64,000 bases of DNA, from NCBI GenBank assembly GCA_947497945.1, contig CANMIP010000002.1, forward strand, positions 305,569 to 369,568. Reading direction: 5' to 3'. The position numbers were made by a program, and so were the translations under genes. This DNA is from an uncultured Tropicimonas sp. GTDB taxonomy: Bacteria > Pseudomonadota > Alphaproteobacteria > Rhodobacterales > Rhodobacteraceae. Below, in pieces: positions 8,646-18,026 of the stretch; the stretch's first letter is position 1, and every line of letters starts with the position of its first letter. The notes under the pieces are model-generated. The model saw only the letters and a list, made by a program, of their open reading frames with translations. It searched no databases and had not been told where the DNA came from.

Positions 8646-9797
8646 TCATCCGCCCCCCAGCAAGTCCCGCGCGATCCGCTCGAAGAGACCTGCCCCGATC
8701 GGAATCAACCCGTCGTCGAAATCGTAATCCGGATTGTGCAGTGCCGCGCTCCGCTCGCCCGGGCCAAGGCAGAGCATCGCCGCCTTCGCCGCTTGCCCGA
8801 AGACGCCGAAATCCTCCGACGCCCGCATCGGCACCCCATCCTCACCATGGGAGATGCCAAGCGCCTCCATCGCAACGCGCGCCACAGCCGTCGCCTCCGC
8901 GTTGTTGATCGAGGCCGCGAAAACATCCTGGAGGGTAAAGCCGATCTCCAGCCCCTCTTCCGCCGCGATCCGGCTGGCCAGCGCGCGCGCCTCCTCCTCC
9001 AAGGCGGCCATGCCCGCATCCTCGCCGGTGCGCAGCGTCGCGTGCAGAACGGCCTCGCCCGGCGCAATCCCGAAAGTTGCCTCGCCAATCCGCGCATGGG
9101 TCAGGGTGACCAGCCGGAAATCCGCCTCCAATGCGCCCCCCTGCCCGAGCGCCTCCAGCACCGGGATCAGCGCCGCCACCGCCCGCGCCGGCGAAATCCC
9201 GTCCTCCGGGTCCGCCGCATGGGCCGTCTTGCCCGTCAGCCGGATCTCCAGCCCGCGCGACGCGCAGTTGATCAGCCCGACCCGTGTCGAGACATGACCG
9301 AAGGGCCGCCCCGGCTCGTTGTGGATGGCAAAGGCCCAGTCCGGCGCGATCTCGGCGAAGCCCGGATCGGCAACAACCGCGCGGGCGCCACTGCCATCCT
9401 CTTCCGCCGGCTGGAACATCAGCACCACCCGTCCCCGCGCCGCCGGGCGGCGCGACAGCAACCGCCCCAGCGCCAGCAGCATCGTCATGTGCCCGTCATG
9501 GCCGCAGAGATGCCCTTTGCCCGGCACGCGGGAGGTCCAGGGCAGATCGGTCAGCTCCTCGATGGGCAGCGCATCCAGCTCGGCCCGGAACAGCACCGTC
9601 TCCCCCGGCTGCCCGCTCTCGAACACCGCCGCCACGCCGTGACCGCCCAGCCCGGTGAGGATCCGATCCGGCCCGAGCGCTTGCAGCGCTGAAACGATCC
9701 GTTTCGCGGTCTGCGCTTCCTCGCCCGATATCTCCGGCCAGCGATGCAGCTCGCGGCGAAACTCCGTCAGCTCGACGAGGTCCGAATTGGTCAGCAT
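8646..9797 (-). CDS. M20-family amidohydrolase (hippurate/N-acyl-amino-acid hydrolase type)
   Basis: This encodes 383 residues, typical of the M20D group. Metal-binding motifs are GHLCGHDGHMTMLL (Cys98, His100, Asp101), QPAEEDGSGA around 129-138 and a C-terminal SEDFGVFG. The enzyme removes acyl groups from N-acyl amino acids or aromatic conjugates and is probably cytoplasmic, as no signal peptide is present. The start MLTNSDLVELTEFRRELH fits the family. The exact substrate cannot be read from sequence. Confidence 0.92.
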   Translation of the reverse strand: MLTNSDLVELTEFRRELHRWPEISGEEAQTAKRIVSALQALGPDRILTGLGGHGVAAVFESGQPGETVLFRAELDALPIEELTDLPWTSRVPGKGHLCGHDGHMTMLLALGRLLSRRPAARGRVVLMFQPAEEDGSGARAVVADPGFAEIAPDWAFAIHNEPGRPFGHVSTRVGLINCASRGLEIRLTGKTAHAADPEDGISPARAVAALIPVLEALGQGGALEADFRLVTLTHARIGEATFGIAPGEAVLHATLRTGEDAGMAALEEEARALASRIAAEEGLEIGFTLQDVFAASINNAEATAVARVAMEALGISHGEDGVPMRASEDFGVFGQAAKAAMLCLGPGERSAALHNPDYDFDDGLIPIGAGLFERIARDLLGGG

Positions 9798-9972
9798 GAC
9801 ACCCTCCGATGATTTCCGCCGCCATGTCAGTCACTTTGCGCCGCTGCCGCAAGCCCAAAGCCGCTCGCTTCTTGCCTTCGATCAGGGATTTTTCCGCGCC
9901 GATATGCTATCCTTTCCCAGGACCGCCGCTTTGGGCGGCGATCTTCCGATCGGCAACCGCAGGGAGGGAGAA

Positions 9973-10308
9973 ATGAAACCTGTCGTACTTCTGATCGGGC
10001 GCCTGCCCGATGTCATGCGCAACGTAATCCGCGAGCTGGAGGACCTGCCGATCCAGTGGCTCGGGGCCCATGACCGCGCCGAGGTGATCGCGCAGCTCGA
10101 TGCCGAGCCCAATATCCAATGCGTCGTCATGGGGGCCGGGCTGGACGACACGATCCGCGGCGAGTTGATCGGCGTGATCGCCGCGCGGCGCCCGGATCTC
10201 GCCATCCACCTGAAGGATCGCGCCTCCGGCCCGGCCGGCATGGCCCCGTTCGCCCGGCGCGTGGTCGAGGCGGAGATGCTGCACTGGAATGTGCTCGACA
10301 CCGCCTGA
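9973..10308 (+). CDS. Conserved hypothetical protein, response-receiver-like fold possible
   Basis: This encodes 111 residues. The ATG follows AGGGAGGGAGAA. The sequence alternates beta strands and helices (VVLLIGRLPDVM, then IQCVVMGAGLDD, then AIHLKDR), a pattern that would fit a small Rossmann- or receiver-like fold, but the usual acidic pocket of response regulators is not obvious. I do not recognise the family. It precedes rpe by 87 bases on the same strand. Confidence 0.65.
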   Translation: MKPVVLLIGRLPDVMRNVIRELEDLPIQWLGAHDRAEVIAQLDAEPNIQCVVMGAGLDDTIRGELIGVIAARRPDLAIHLKDRASGPAGMAPFARRVVEAEMLHWNVLDTA

Positions 10309-10395
10309 CGCCGCGCCAATCCGTCTCGACAGCGGCGCGGGAAGCTGGCAAACCCCGGTCTCAGGTGGCCCGCAGAGGCCAGAGGGGAGAAAGCC

Positions 10396-11082
10396 ATGCC
10401 TGAACGTTCCATCAAGATCGCACCATCCATCCTGTCGGCCGATTTCGCCAATTTCGGCCAGGAAATCCGCGCCGTTGAAGCGCAGGGGGCCGATTGGATT
10501 CATGTCGACGTGATGGACGGGCATTTCGTCCCCAACCTCACCTTCGGCCCGCCGCTGGTGAAGGCGATCCGGCCGCATATTTCGACGGTGATGGATGTTC
10601 ACCTGATGATCGCCCCGGTCGATCCCTATATCGACGCCTTCGCCGAAGCAGGCTCGGACATCATCACCGCCCATCTCGAAGCCGGCCCGCATATTCATCG
10701 CACGCTGCAGGCGATCCGCGCCGCGGGCTGCAAGGCGGGGCTGGCGCTCAACCCCGGCACCGGGCTGGCTGATATGGCCTATTTGCTCGACATGGTGGAT
10801 CTCGTCTGCGTGATGGCGGTCAATCCCGGCTTCGGTGGGCAGAAATTCATCCATTCCCAGGTCGACAAGGTCCGCCGCCTGCGCGAGATGATCGGCGACC
10901 GCCCGATCCAGATCGAGATCGATGGTGGCATCACGCCCGATACCGCGCCGTTGATGGCAGCGGCCGGGGCGGATGTGCTGGTCGCCGGCTCAGCGGTGTT
11001 CAAGGGCGGCTCGGTTGCCGATCCCGCGCCCTATGGCGAGAACATTCGCAGGATCCGCGAAGCCGCAGACGCCGCGCTGTAG
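10396..11082 (+). CDS. rpe: Ribulose-phosphate 3-epimerase
   Basis: This encodes 228 residues, the usual length. The enzyme interconverts ribulose 5-phosphate and xylulose 5-phosphate in the pentose phosphate pathway. Hallmarks are IAPSILSADFANFG at the start, the catalytic HVDVMDGHFVPNLTFG segment, HLMI, MAVNPGFGGQ, the second aspartate in IEIDGGI and a VAGSAVF phosphate-binding end. A strong GAGGGGAGA site precedes the ATG. Confidence 0.98.
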   Translation: MPERSIKIAPSILSADFANFGQEIRAVEAQGADWIHVDVMDGHFVPNLTFGPPLVKAIRPHISTVMDVHLMIAPVDPYIDAFAEAGSDIITAHLEAGPHIHRTLQAIRAAGCKAGLALNPGTGLADMAYLLDMVDLVCVMAVNPGFGGQKFIHSQVDKVRRLREMIGDRPIQIEIDGGITPDTAPLMAAAGADVLVAGSAVFKGGSVADPAPYGENIRRIREAADAAL

Positions 11083-11162
11083 AGACCGGCCCGAGGCCGC
11101 CTGTCTGCGCCGCCTATCCACAAAAAAGCATATGTACCGGAGGTGAGGCTTCTATTCGGGGC

Positions 11163-11182
11163 ATTTCCGCGCTTGCGGAAAT
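11163..11182. terminator. Perfect 8-bp hairpin downstream of rpe
   Basis: ATTTCCGC and GCGGAAAT pair around a GCTT loop, about 80 bases after the rpe stop. No T tract follows on either strand, so termination is uncertain; it may be a transcript 3' end stabiliser. Confidence 0.45.
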
Positions 11183-11324
11183 CACTCGAGAGCGGTTCCC
11201 CGTGCAAAAAAGGTGTTGGGTCTATTCCTGCCAATGTTCGAAGCGAGGATAACCCTGCCGAACACGAGTTGAATTGATTGGCCTGCGGCTGGCTTTTCTC
11301 TTGGTTTGCCGCAACTCATCTGAA

Positions 11325-11492
11325 TCAGTTGGTCATCCGCTTTGCAAAATAGAGAAAACCAAGAAGACAGACGGCCATTGGGACAAGCGGGTCCAAAAGG
11401 CCAGAAAGCAGCCTTGGAGCAACAAAGGACAACCCTACAAAGAGCACGGCCAAGACGAAGTTGACAAACGGTCTTGATAGCAGGTCTCGCAT
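11325..11492 (-). CDS. 55-residue two-helix membrane protein
   Basis: I read this frame directly. It begins MRDLLSRPFVNFVLAVLFVG and ends with a basic KRMTN. It has two hydrophobic segments, about residues 9-26 and 35-50, joined by a loop with Pro and Asp, which suits a small inner-membrane hairpin. GGGAAGG lies about 8 bases before the ATG. The codon use is less GC-biased than in neighbouring genes, and the surrounding 1.2 kb has no other convincing gene. Function is unknown. The hydrophobic pattern and ribosome site support it as real, but no homologue was checked. Confidence 0.5.
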   Translation of the reverse strand: MRDLLSRPFVNFVLAVLFVGLSFVAPRLLSGLLDPLVPMAVCLLGFLYFAKRMTN

Positions 11493-12059
11493 TACTCGCC
11501 TTCCCGAGCGTCGTTGGTGGTCTGTCAGCTATTGCGATACCAGAAGGCTTTATCCGTTTGAACCGTGACTCCTGCACCCTTGGTTCGACACATCACCTGA
11601 CCGTTTCGATCAAATGTCCGCAAGGTCGCCCATCGCCGGCAGGAGTGATGACCACAAAAACAGGCAAATCAAGCTCCCGGCTGATCGACTTGCAGGACTG
11701 ACAGACCGCGAGTGTGCCAACGTCTGCGCTTGGTGGTTGGGCGGATTGGAAGACCGGTGACCGGTCAGGACATTTCCGTCCTGAGGGATCAAGTCGACAG
11801 CTCCGTCTCTGTTGTCTCTCCCGTCCAACTCAGACCATGGTCTTTCGGAATGGACGCCGTGCCGGACGGATTCAGTCACGTGATCACATAGCGAGAGATT
11901 GATTATCAGCACTATCCGGTTTTCGTCTTTGTGTCGGTCGAGAGTTGCGGCCAGCCAGTTCGATCCGAATACGCCGGGTCCGGCGCTTGAAACCCACCGC
12001 GCGCCCAGCCTTCGCACCATGCCCGGTATCAAGACCGCCCCCACGTTTCTCAGGGCATC

Positions 12060-12263
12060 CCGCGCCCGAAGGGCGCGCCCGGCCCAACCGTTTCCCAAGC
12101 ATCTTCGATGCGCGGGAAACCGGCGGGAGCGCCGCCCGTGCCGGCCCCCTGCGGCAGTTTCGCCGCGCCCGCGCGCCGCTTCGAGCTTGCAGCGCGCGCC
12201 GTCACGGGCTTCACTCCCCGCGGCGGCGCCGGGGGGGTTCCGCCCGACAGGTCACCCTGTCGG
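12060..12263. other. Run of strong hairpins in the leader of an ABC-importer operon
   Basis: Several stem-loops follow one another just upstream of the binding-protein gene. They include a GCGCCC/GGGCGC hairpin near 12062, a compound stem at 12090-12120 (outer arms GTTTCCC/GGGAAAC, inner arms GCATC/GATGC), short GGCG/CGCC stems, and CCGACAGG/CCTGTCGG at 12244-12263, which ends 28 bases before the start codon. The known TPP riboswitch core is not present. This may be a structured 5' leader or an attenuator. Confidence 0.4.
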
Positions 12264-12291
12264 ACAAAGGTGAAACGGGAGGATCAACCCA

Positions 12292-13308
12292 ATGACAGAT
12301 TTCAATCGCCGCCACGCGCTCGGCCTCATGGGCGGCGCAGCCGCCGCCGCAGCCCTCGCCGCTCCGGCCATCGCTTCGGGCAAGAAGATCACCGTCGGCG
12401 CGCTGCGCTTCACCAGCCATTCGGGCAGTTTCGTCGCCTTCGAGCGCGGCTATTTCGCCGAGGCCGGGCTCGACGTGGAGCTGAAATTCTTCCAGGCCGC
12501 CCAGCCCATGGCTGTGGCCATCGCCTCTGGCGACGTGGATTTCGGCGTAACCGCCATCTCCGGCGGCCTCATTTCGCTGGCCCAGAAGGGCGCGGTCAAG
12601 GTGATCGGCGGCGCGCTCTCCGAAGAGGACGGCATTGACGGCCAGAAGATCCTCGCCTCCGACGCTGCCTTCCGGGCCGGCCTGACCGATCCCTCCAAGC
12701 TCGACGGCAAGACTTTCGGCATGTCCACCGCCGGCTCGTCCTTCCACTACATGGGCTCCAAGATCGCCGCCGCCGAAGGCGTCTCGGTCAAGTTCAAGCC
12801 GCTGCAGAAGGTCGGCGCCATCATCGGTGCGCTTAAATCCGGCCAGATCGACGCCTGGTCCATCGTGCCCCATATCGCCAAGCCATTGGCCGGCTCGGGT
12901 GCTGTGCATATCATCGGCAGTGTCTCCGACTATATCCCGAACTACCAGGTCACGACCGTCTTCACCTCCGAGAAGAACGCCTCCGGCGAGGCCGATCTCG
13001 TGAAGTCCTTCCTCGGCGGCTATTCCAAGGGCGTTGCCGATTATAACAGCACCATGATCGACAAGTCTGGCGGCGATGCGGGCGTCGACGAGATGGTCGA
13101 CCTGATCCACAAGTTCGTCTACACGGACCGCCCGCGCGAGAAGGCGGCCCCCGGCATCATCAACGGCACCATGCGCCTCAACGAGGGCGCCGCGCTCAAC
13201 ATGGCGTCGGTCGAGGACCAGCTGAAATGGTTCCAGTCCGAGGATCTCGTCGACGTCGCCATCACCATGGACACTCTGGTCGATGCGAGCTACGTCGACG
13301 CCGTCTGA
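12292..13308 (+). CDS. ABC transporter substrate-binding protein (NitT/TauT or NMT1-like)
   Basis: This encodes 338 residues. The N-terminus NRRHALGLMGG plus an alanine-rich stretch is a twin-arginine-type signal, so it would act in the periplasm. The body follows the NMT1/SsuA pattern: VGALRFTSHSG, a FERGYFAEAGLDVELKF segment, ASGDVDFGVTAISGG and ALKSGQIDAW. Family members bind sulfonates, nitrate, thiamine precursors or other small nitrogen or sulfur compounds; the ligand cannot be told here. GGGAGGATC precedes the ATG. It heads an operon with an ATPase and a permease. Confidence 0.88.
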   Translation: MTDFNRRHALGLMGGAAAAAALAAPAIASGKKITVGALRFTSHSGSFVAFERGYFAEAGLDVELKFFQAAQPMAVAIASGDVDFGVTAISGGLISLAQKGAVKVIGGALSEEDGIDGQKILASDAAFRAGLTDPSKLDGKTFGMSTAGSSFHYMGSKIAAAEGVSVKFKPLQKVGAIIGALKSGQIDAWSIVPHIAKPLAGSGAVHIIGSVSDYIPNYQVTTVFTSEKNASGEADLVKSFLGGYSKGVADYNSTMIDKSGGDAGVDEMVDLIHKFVYTDRPREKAAPGIINGTMRLNEGAALNMASVEDQLKWFQSEDLVDVAITMDTLVDASYVDAV

Positions 13309-13336
13309 GGCGTGACCGGCTGAGAAGGAAGAGCGC

Positions 13337-14041
13337 ATGGAGAGATCATCGGCCACGGTGGTTGTCTTTGGGGCCACCGGCATGGTCGGTGGCCAGGTCC
13401 TGCGCCATGCGCTCGCCGACCCCGGGGTCGGCGAACTCGTCTCCATCGGGCGCCGCGAGACCGGGCTGCCAGATTCCCATCTCAGCGAGATCCTGCACAG
13501 GGATTTCAACGATTTCAGCCCGCTGGAAGGCATTCTTGCCACGGCCGACATCGTGCATTGGTGCCTCGCGGCCTACCAGTCGCAGGTCTCGCCCGTGGAT
13601 TACGAGAAGATCACCGTCGGCTATCTCGCGGCGCTGGTGGCGCTGCTGGAGCAGGTCAACCCGACCGTCCGCATCTGCCTGCATGGCGCTGCCGGCGCCT
13701 CGCCCGAACAGACCGCCAGCGCTGTCTTCGCCCGGGTCAAGGGGCGCGCGGAAAACGTGCTGACCGGCTCGGCGCTGGAAGATCACCTGATCTTTCGCCC
13801 CGGCCTGATCGTGCCGACCGCCCCCGGCAAGGGTCGGTTCTGGCCGAAAGGGCTGCTGGAGGCGCTGTTCCGCCTCTTCCCCGCGCTCGGCATCAAGGAT
13901 AGCGACCTCGGCGCCGTCATGTCCGATGCCGGGCTGCACAGCGAGGCACGCGGGGTCTGGGAGAACCGCGATATCCGCGCCCATCTCGCCGCCATGCCCG
14001 CCGCCCAAAGAGAAAGGAGCGCGGATGGATCTGCGCGTTGA
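13337..14041 (+). CDS. NAD(P)-binding Rossmann protein, NmrA/SDR-like
   Basis: This encodes 234 residues. A GATGMVG dinucleotide-binding motif (about 11-17) follows a VVVF strand, as in atypical short-chain dehydrogenases of the epimerase/NmrA type. A second half contains YEKITVGYLAALVALLEQ and FRPGLIVPT, matching the fold, but a full Tyr-x-x-x-Lys catalytic pair is not obvious. Its last 17 bases overlap the next gene, so it is coupled to the ABC importer and may modify the imported compound. Confidence 0.75.
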   Translation: MERSSATVVVFGATGMVGGQVLRHALADPGVGELVSIGRRETGLPDSHLSEILHRDFNDFSPLEGILATADIVHWCLAAYQSQVSPVDYEKITVGYLAALVALLEQVNPTVRICLHGAAGASPEQTASAVFARVKGRAENVLTGSALEDHLIFRPGLIVPTAPGKGRFWPKGLLEALFRLFPALGIKDSDLGAVMSDAGLHSEARGVWENRDIRAHLAAMPAAQRERSADGSAR

Positions 14042-14792
14042 GGGGCTGCGTCATGCCTATGACGCCCTGCCCGTGCTTGAGGGGATCGATCTCGACATCC
14101 CCTCAGGTCGCATTCTCTGTCTCGTCGGCCCCTCGGGCTGCGGGAAATCCACGCTCCTGAGGATCATCGGCGGGCTGGAACGTCCGACCGAAGGCAAGGT
14201 GCTGCAGGTCGGCGCGCCGCCCGAGGGCTGCCTCAACCCGCTGACCTATGTCTTCCAGGATTTCGCCCTCCTGCCCTGGCGCACAGTCGCCGGAAATATC
14301 CGCCTCGGGCTGGAGGAGCACCGCCTGCCGCCGGGCCGCGCCGACGAGATCGTCGCCGATGTGCTTGCCCGCACCAACCTCTCCGATTTCGCCGACGCGC
14401 TGCCCAAGCAGCTCTCCGGCGGCATGAAACAGCGCGTCGCCATCGCCCGCGCGCTGGCCGTGAACCCCGCCGTGATGCTGCTGGACGAGCCGCTCTCCGC
14501 GCTCGACGCCCAGACCCGCGAGTTGCTGATGGAAGACCTCATCAGCCTCTGGACAAGGCAGCCCTTCACCGCGGTCTATGTCACCCACAACCTCGCCGAG
14601 GCCGTCCGCCTTGGCCATTCTATCGCCGTGCTCTCCCGCCGCCCCGGCCGCATCCGCGAAATCGTCACGCTGGACAAGCCGCTGGCCGAGCGCATCCACA
14701 TGGATGCCGATCTCGAGGCGGTCCAGGAGCATCTCTGGACGATGATGCGCGAAGAGGCCCGCGCGGCCGATGCGGAGCTGCTCAATGGCTGA
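14025..14792 (+). CDS. ABC transporter ATP-binding protein (SsuB/TauB type)
   Basis: This encodes 255 residues with Walker A GPSGCGKST (35-43), a Q-loop at TYVFQDFALLPWRTV, the signature LSGGMKQR, Walker B VMLLDEPLSALD and the switch His in YVTHNLAEA. It energises the importer formed with the downstream permease. The chosen ATG has AAAGGAGC upstream and gives MDLRVEGLRHAY, the normal start. It overlaps the upstream Rossmann gene by 17 bases and the permease gene by 8. Confidence 0.95.
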   Translation: MDLRVEGLRHAYDALPVLEGIDLDIPSGRILCLVGPSGCGKSTLLRIIGGLERPTEGKVLQVGAPPEGCLNPLTYVFQDFALLPWRTVAGNIRLGLEEHRLPPGRADEIVADVLARTNLSDFADALPKQLSGGMKQRVAIARALAVNPAVMLLDEPLSALDAQTRELLMEDLISLWTRQPFTAVYVTHNLAEAVRLGHSIAVLSRRPGRIREIVTLDKPLAERIHMDADLEAVQEHLWTMMREEARAADAELLNG

Positions 14793-15582
14793 TCAACAAG
14801 CCCGCCCCGTCCCCTTCCGCGGCGGCGGCTTCCGCCCGGTCTCGATCCGGGGCGTCGGGCTGGCCGTTTTTGTCACGCTGCTGCTGCTTGCCGAATGGGG
14901 AACGCGCACAGGCTGGATCTCGGCGCTCACCCTGCCCCGCCCCTCGGACGTGGTGGCGACCTTCGGCGAGCTCTGGACCTCCGGCATGCTCTTCAAGCAT
15001 CTCGCGCCCTCGCTGACCCGCCTCGCGGTTGGCGCTTCGCTCGGGGTTGCCGTCGGCGTGTCGACCGGCATCCTGATCGGGCTCTTCTCCTACATCCGCT
15101 CCGGGCTTGTCCCGCTCGTCGCCGCCCTCTTCCCGATCCCCAAGATCGCGCTGCTGCCGCTCTTCGTGATCTGGTTCGGCATCGACGAGGGCTCGAAATA
15201 CGCCCTGATCGCCTTCGGCACCTTCACCCCCACGGTCGTGGCCACCTATGGCGCAGTGGACAATGTCGATCGCACGCTGATCCGCATGGGGCAGAGTTTC
15301 GGCATGGGCTGGTTCTCCATCGTGCGCAAGATCGTGCTGCCCGGCGCGATGCCCGGCATCCTGTCGGGGCTGCGCATCTCGCTGGCCATCGCCATCATCC
15401 TGCTGGTCGCCGCCGAGATGCTGGGCGCGGAATACGGCATCGGCGCTTATATCCTCGAAGCCGGTTCGCTCTACGACCTGGAGCGGCTCTTCGCCGGCGT
15501 GGTGGTCCTGTCGCTGCTCGGCGTGGTGGTCAGCACTGTCATCGGACAGATCGAGAAACGGCTGCTGGGCTGGCGGGTCTGA
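14785..15582 (+). CDS. ABC transporter permease (SsuC/TauC type)
   Basis: This encodes 265 residues with about six membrane helices and the binding-protein-dependent transport fold. The cytoplasmic coupling (EAA) loop that contacts the ATPase is around 180-210, within AMPGILSGLRISLA. Segments such as FPIPKIALLPLFVIWFGI are characteristic of nitrate/sulfonate/taurine permeases. The start overlaps the ATPase stop (ATGGCTGA), indicating translational coupling. It converges with miaB, 15 bases away. Confidence 0.93.
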   Translation: MADQQARPVPFRGGGFRPVSIRGVGLAVFVTLLLLAEWGTRTGWISALTLPRPSDVVATFGELWTSGMLFKHLAPSLTRLAVGASLGVAVGVSTGILIGLFSYIRSGLVPLVAALFPIPKIALLPLFVIWFGIDEGSKYALIAFGTFTPTVVATYGAVDNVDRTLIRMGQSFGMGWFSIVRKIVLPGAMPGILSGLRISLAIAIILLVAAEMLGAEYGIGAYILEAGSLYDLERLFAGVVVLSLLGVVVSTVIGQIEKRLLGWRV

Positions 15583-15597
15583 CCCCGCCGCACCCGG

Positions 15598-16917
15598 TCA
15601 GACCAGCACGCCGCCGAGCGAGTTCGGCCCGCTCTCGGTGATCCGGACGCGCGCCAAGGTCCCGACCGGCAGGTCGCACTGGACATGGACGGCGTGGAGA
15701 TGATCCGACTTGCCGACCATCTGCCCGTCGAGCCGGCCCGGCTTCTCGAAGAGCACGCCCACTTCGCGCCCGACCATCGCGTCCTGCGCGGCCTGCTGTT
15801 GCCGCGTCAGCAGCGCCTGCAGACGTTGGAGCCGGTCATCGGCCTCGGCCTGGTCGACCAGCGGGCGCTCGGCGGCTGGCGTGCCCGGGCGGGCGGAATA
15901 CTTGAAGGAGAAGCACTGGCCGTATTTCACCTGCTCGACGAGATCCATCGTCGCCTGGAAATCCGCTTCGGTCTCTTCGGGGAAGCCGACGATGAAATCG
16001 CCCGAGATCAGGATATCGGGACGCGCGGCACGGATGCGCTCGATCAGGCGGAGATACTCCTCGGCCGTGTGGCCACGGTTCATCCGCTTGAGGATGCGGT
16101 CCGAGCCGGATTGCACCGGCAGGTGCAGATAGGGCATCAGCTTCTCGCAATCGCCATGGGCGGCGATCAGGTCGTCTTCCATGTCGTTGGGATGCGAGGT
16201 GGTGAAACGGATGCGGTCCAGCCCGTCGATTTCGGCCAGCCGGCGGATCAGCCGCGCCAGCCCCCAATCCTCGCCGCCGTCCTGCCCATGATAGGCATTG
16301 ACGTTCTGGCCCAGCAGGGTGATTTCGCGCACCCCCTGCTCAACCAGCCCTTCCGCCTCGCGCAGGATGCGGGAAACGGAGCGCGAGACTTCCGCCCCAC
16401 GCGTGTAAGGCACCACGCAGAAGGCGCAGAACTTGTCGCAGCCCTCCTGCACGGTCAGGAAGGCGGTCGGCCCGCGCTTCGGCTTCGGACGCTTCGGCAG
16501 GTGGTCGAATTTCAGCTCTTCCGGGAAGTCAGTGTCGAGTGCCGTCTCGCCAGCTTGCGTCTTCGCCTCCATCTCCGGCAGGCGGTGATAGCTCTGCGGG
16601 CCGACGACGAGATCGACCATCGGCTGGCGCCGCAGGATCTCTGCGCCCTCGGCCTGCGCCACGCAGCCCGCAACCCCGATCTTCAGATCCGGATTGGCGG
16701 CCTTGAGCGGCTTGTAGCGACCGAGCTCGGAATAGACCTTTTCCGCCGCCTTCTCGCGGATATGGCAGGTGTTGAGCAGGATCATGTCCGCCGCCTCGGG
16801 GCTGTCGACCGTCTCATAGCCGTTGCCGCCCAGGGCCTCGGCCATGCGCTCGCTGTCATAGACATTCATCTGGCAGCCATAGGTCTTGATATAGAGCTTC
16901 TTCGGCGTGTCGCTCAT
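15598..16917 (-). CDS. miaB: tRNA-2-methylthio-N6-isopentenyladenosine synthase MiaB
   Basis: This encodes 439 residues, normal for MiaB. It adds a methylthio group to i6A37 in tRNAs that read UNN codons. The N-terminal methylthiotransferase domain has its three cluster cysteines in [17 protein letters not shown] and GVAGCVAQ; the radical-SAM motif is CDKFCAFC; a TRAM domain closes the protein. The ATG at 16917 gives [16 protein letters not shown], the family start. Confidence 0.98.
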   Translation of the reverse strand: MSDTPKKLYIKTYGCQMNVYDSERMAEALGGNGYETVDSPEAADMILLNTCHIREKAAEKVYSELGRYKPLKAANPDLKIGVAGCVAQAEGAEILRRQPMVDLVVGPQSYHRLPEMEAKTQAGETALDTDFPEELKFDHLPKRPKPKRGPTAFLTVQEGCDKFCAFCVVPYTRGAEVSRSVSRILREAEGLVEQGVREITLLGQNVNAYHGQDGGEDWGLARLIRRLAEIDGLDRIRFTTSHPNDMEDDLIAAHGDCEKLMPYLHLPVQSGSDRILKRMNRGHTAEEYLRLIERIRAARPDILISGDFIVGFPEETEADFQATMDLVEQVKYGQCFSFKYSARPGTPAAERPLVDQAEADDRLQRLQALLTRQQQAAQDAMVGREVGVLFEKPGRLDGQMVGKSDHLHAVHVQCDLPVGTLARVRITESGPNSLGGVLV

Positions 16918-17054
16918 CGGGTCTCTCCTGATCGCTGCCGGGCGGCATAGCGCAAGCGCGGCCAAGTCGCAACGGCGCGCGGCAGGCATTGCGCGGCCCG
17001 CCGCCCGCGCCTAACTTGCCCGGAAAGGACCACCTGGCGGCATCGGGAGACGAT

Positions 17055-17921
17055 ATGCAGTTCCGGGATCTAGACCATTTCCTCATCGACGCCGCGCCAA
17101 AGGTGCTGGCGCGCGGGCCGATTGCCGTGGTGCTGGCCGAGGACGGGGTCGAACTGGTCTCGACGCTGGAACATGTCCTGAATGTCGGCTTCCGCTCGGC
17201 GATCCTGCTGCATGCGCCGACCGTGCGCCCGCCCACCGTGCTGCATGACAATGTCTATTACATCCCCAACAACCCGCATCGCGACGACGCGCTGACCGAG
17301 CCGCTGAACAGGCTCATCGCCGCAGCGCCGGTCGGGACCTGGTTTCACTACTGCTACAATTCCGAATACCTGCATTTCCCCTTCAGCGAGACACGGACGG
17401 TCGGCGAGATGCTGGCTTTCCACGTCGAGGAACGGCGCGACGCGATGCTGACCTTCGTCGTCGACCTCTACGCGACCGATTTCGCCGCCTCGCCGAATGC
17501 AGTCTCGCTGGAGGAGGCCTATCTCGACCGGACGGGCTATTTCGCCCTGGCGCGCGACGGCGAGAACGGGCCGAAGGAACGCCAGCTCGACTTCTTCGGC
17601 GGGTTGCGCTGGCGCTTCGAGGAGCATGTGCCGAAATCCCGACGCCGGATCGACCGGATCTCGCTTTTCCGCACCCGGCCGGGCCTGAAATTGCGGCAGG
17701 ATTTCACCTTCGAGAACGAGGAATACAACACCTATTCCTGCCCCTGGCATCACAACCTGACCGCCGCGGTCTGTTCCTTCCGTACCGCCAAGGCGCTCAA
17801 GCTCAACCCGGGCTCGACCTATGACATCGACAGCTTCGCCTGGTACAATTCGGTGAAGTTCGAATGGTCCTCGCACCAGCTCATGGAACTGGGGCTGATG
17901 GAGCCGGGACAATGGTTCTGA
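17055..17921 (+). CDS. Conserved hypothetical protein, possibly glycosyltransferase-like
   Basis: This encodes 288 residues preceded by GGGAGACG. I do not recognise a defined family. The first 75 residues alternate strands and helices (IAVVLAEDGVELVSTLEHVLNVGF), resembling the start of a family 2 nucleotide-sugar transferase, and later segments are rich in aromatic residues (WFHYCYNSEYLHFPF). No clear DxD metal motif is seen. There is no signal peptide or membrane segment. The codon use and composition are normal for the genome. Confidence 0.7.
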   Translation: MQFRDLDHFLIDAAPKVLARGPIAVVLAEDGVELVSTLEHVLNVGFRSAILLHAPTVRPPTVLHDNVYYIPNNPHRDDALTEPLNRLIAAAPVGTWFHYCYNSEYLHFPFSETRTVGEMLAFHVEERRDAMLTFVVDLYATDFAASPNAVSLEEAYLDRTGYFALARDGENGPKERQLDFFGGLRWRFEEHVPKSRRRIDRISLFRTRPGLKLRQDFTFENEEYNTYSCPWHHNLTAAVCSFRTAKALKLNPGSTYDIDSFAWYNSVKFEWSSHQLMELGLMEPGQWF

Positions 17922-18026
17922 GCGGCTGAGCCGCAGCCTCCATATCCGAAAACGCCTGAATCATGCTATCCTGACCGATATTGGACGCGCGCACCCCGCG
18001 CGCGAAGGCATATTGGACCGACAGGG

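Noticed and set aside
11474..11701. Plus-strand 75-residue frame starting TTG with a hydrophobic beginning
   Set aside because: No ribosome site, and its start overlaps the better supported minus-strand 55-residue gene.
11752..11766. GACCGGT-G-ACCGGTC palindrome
   Set aside because: Short and isolated, with no adjacent gene start to regulate.
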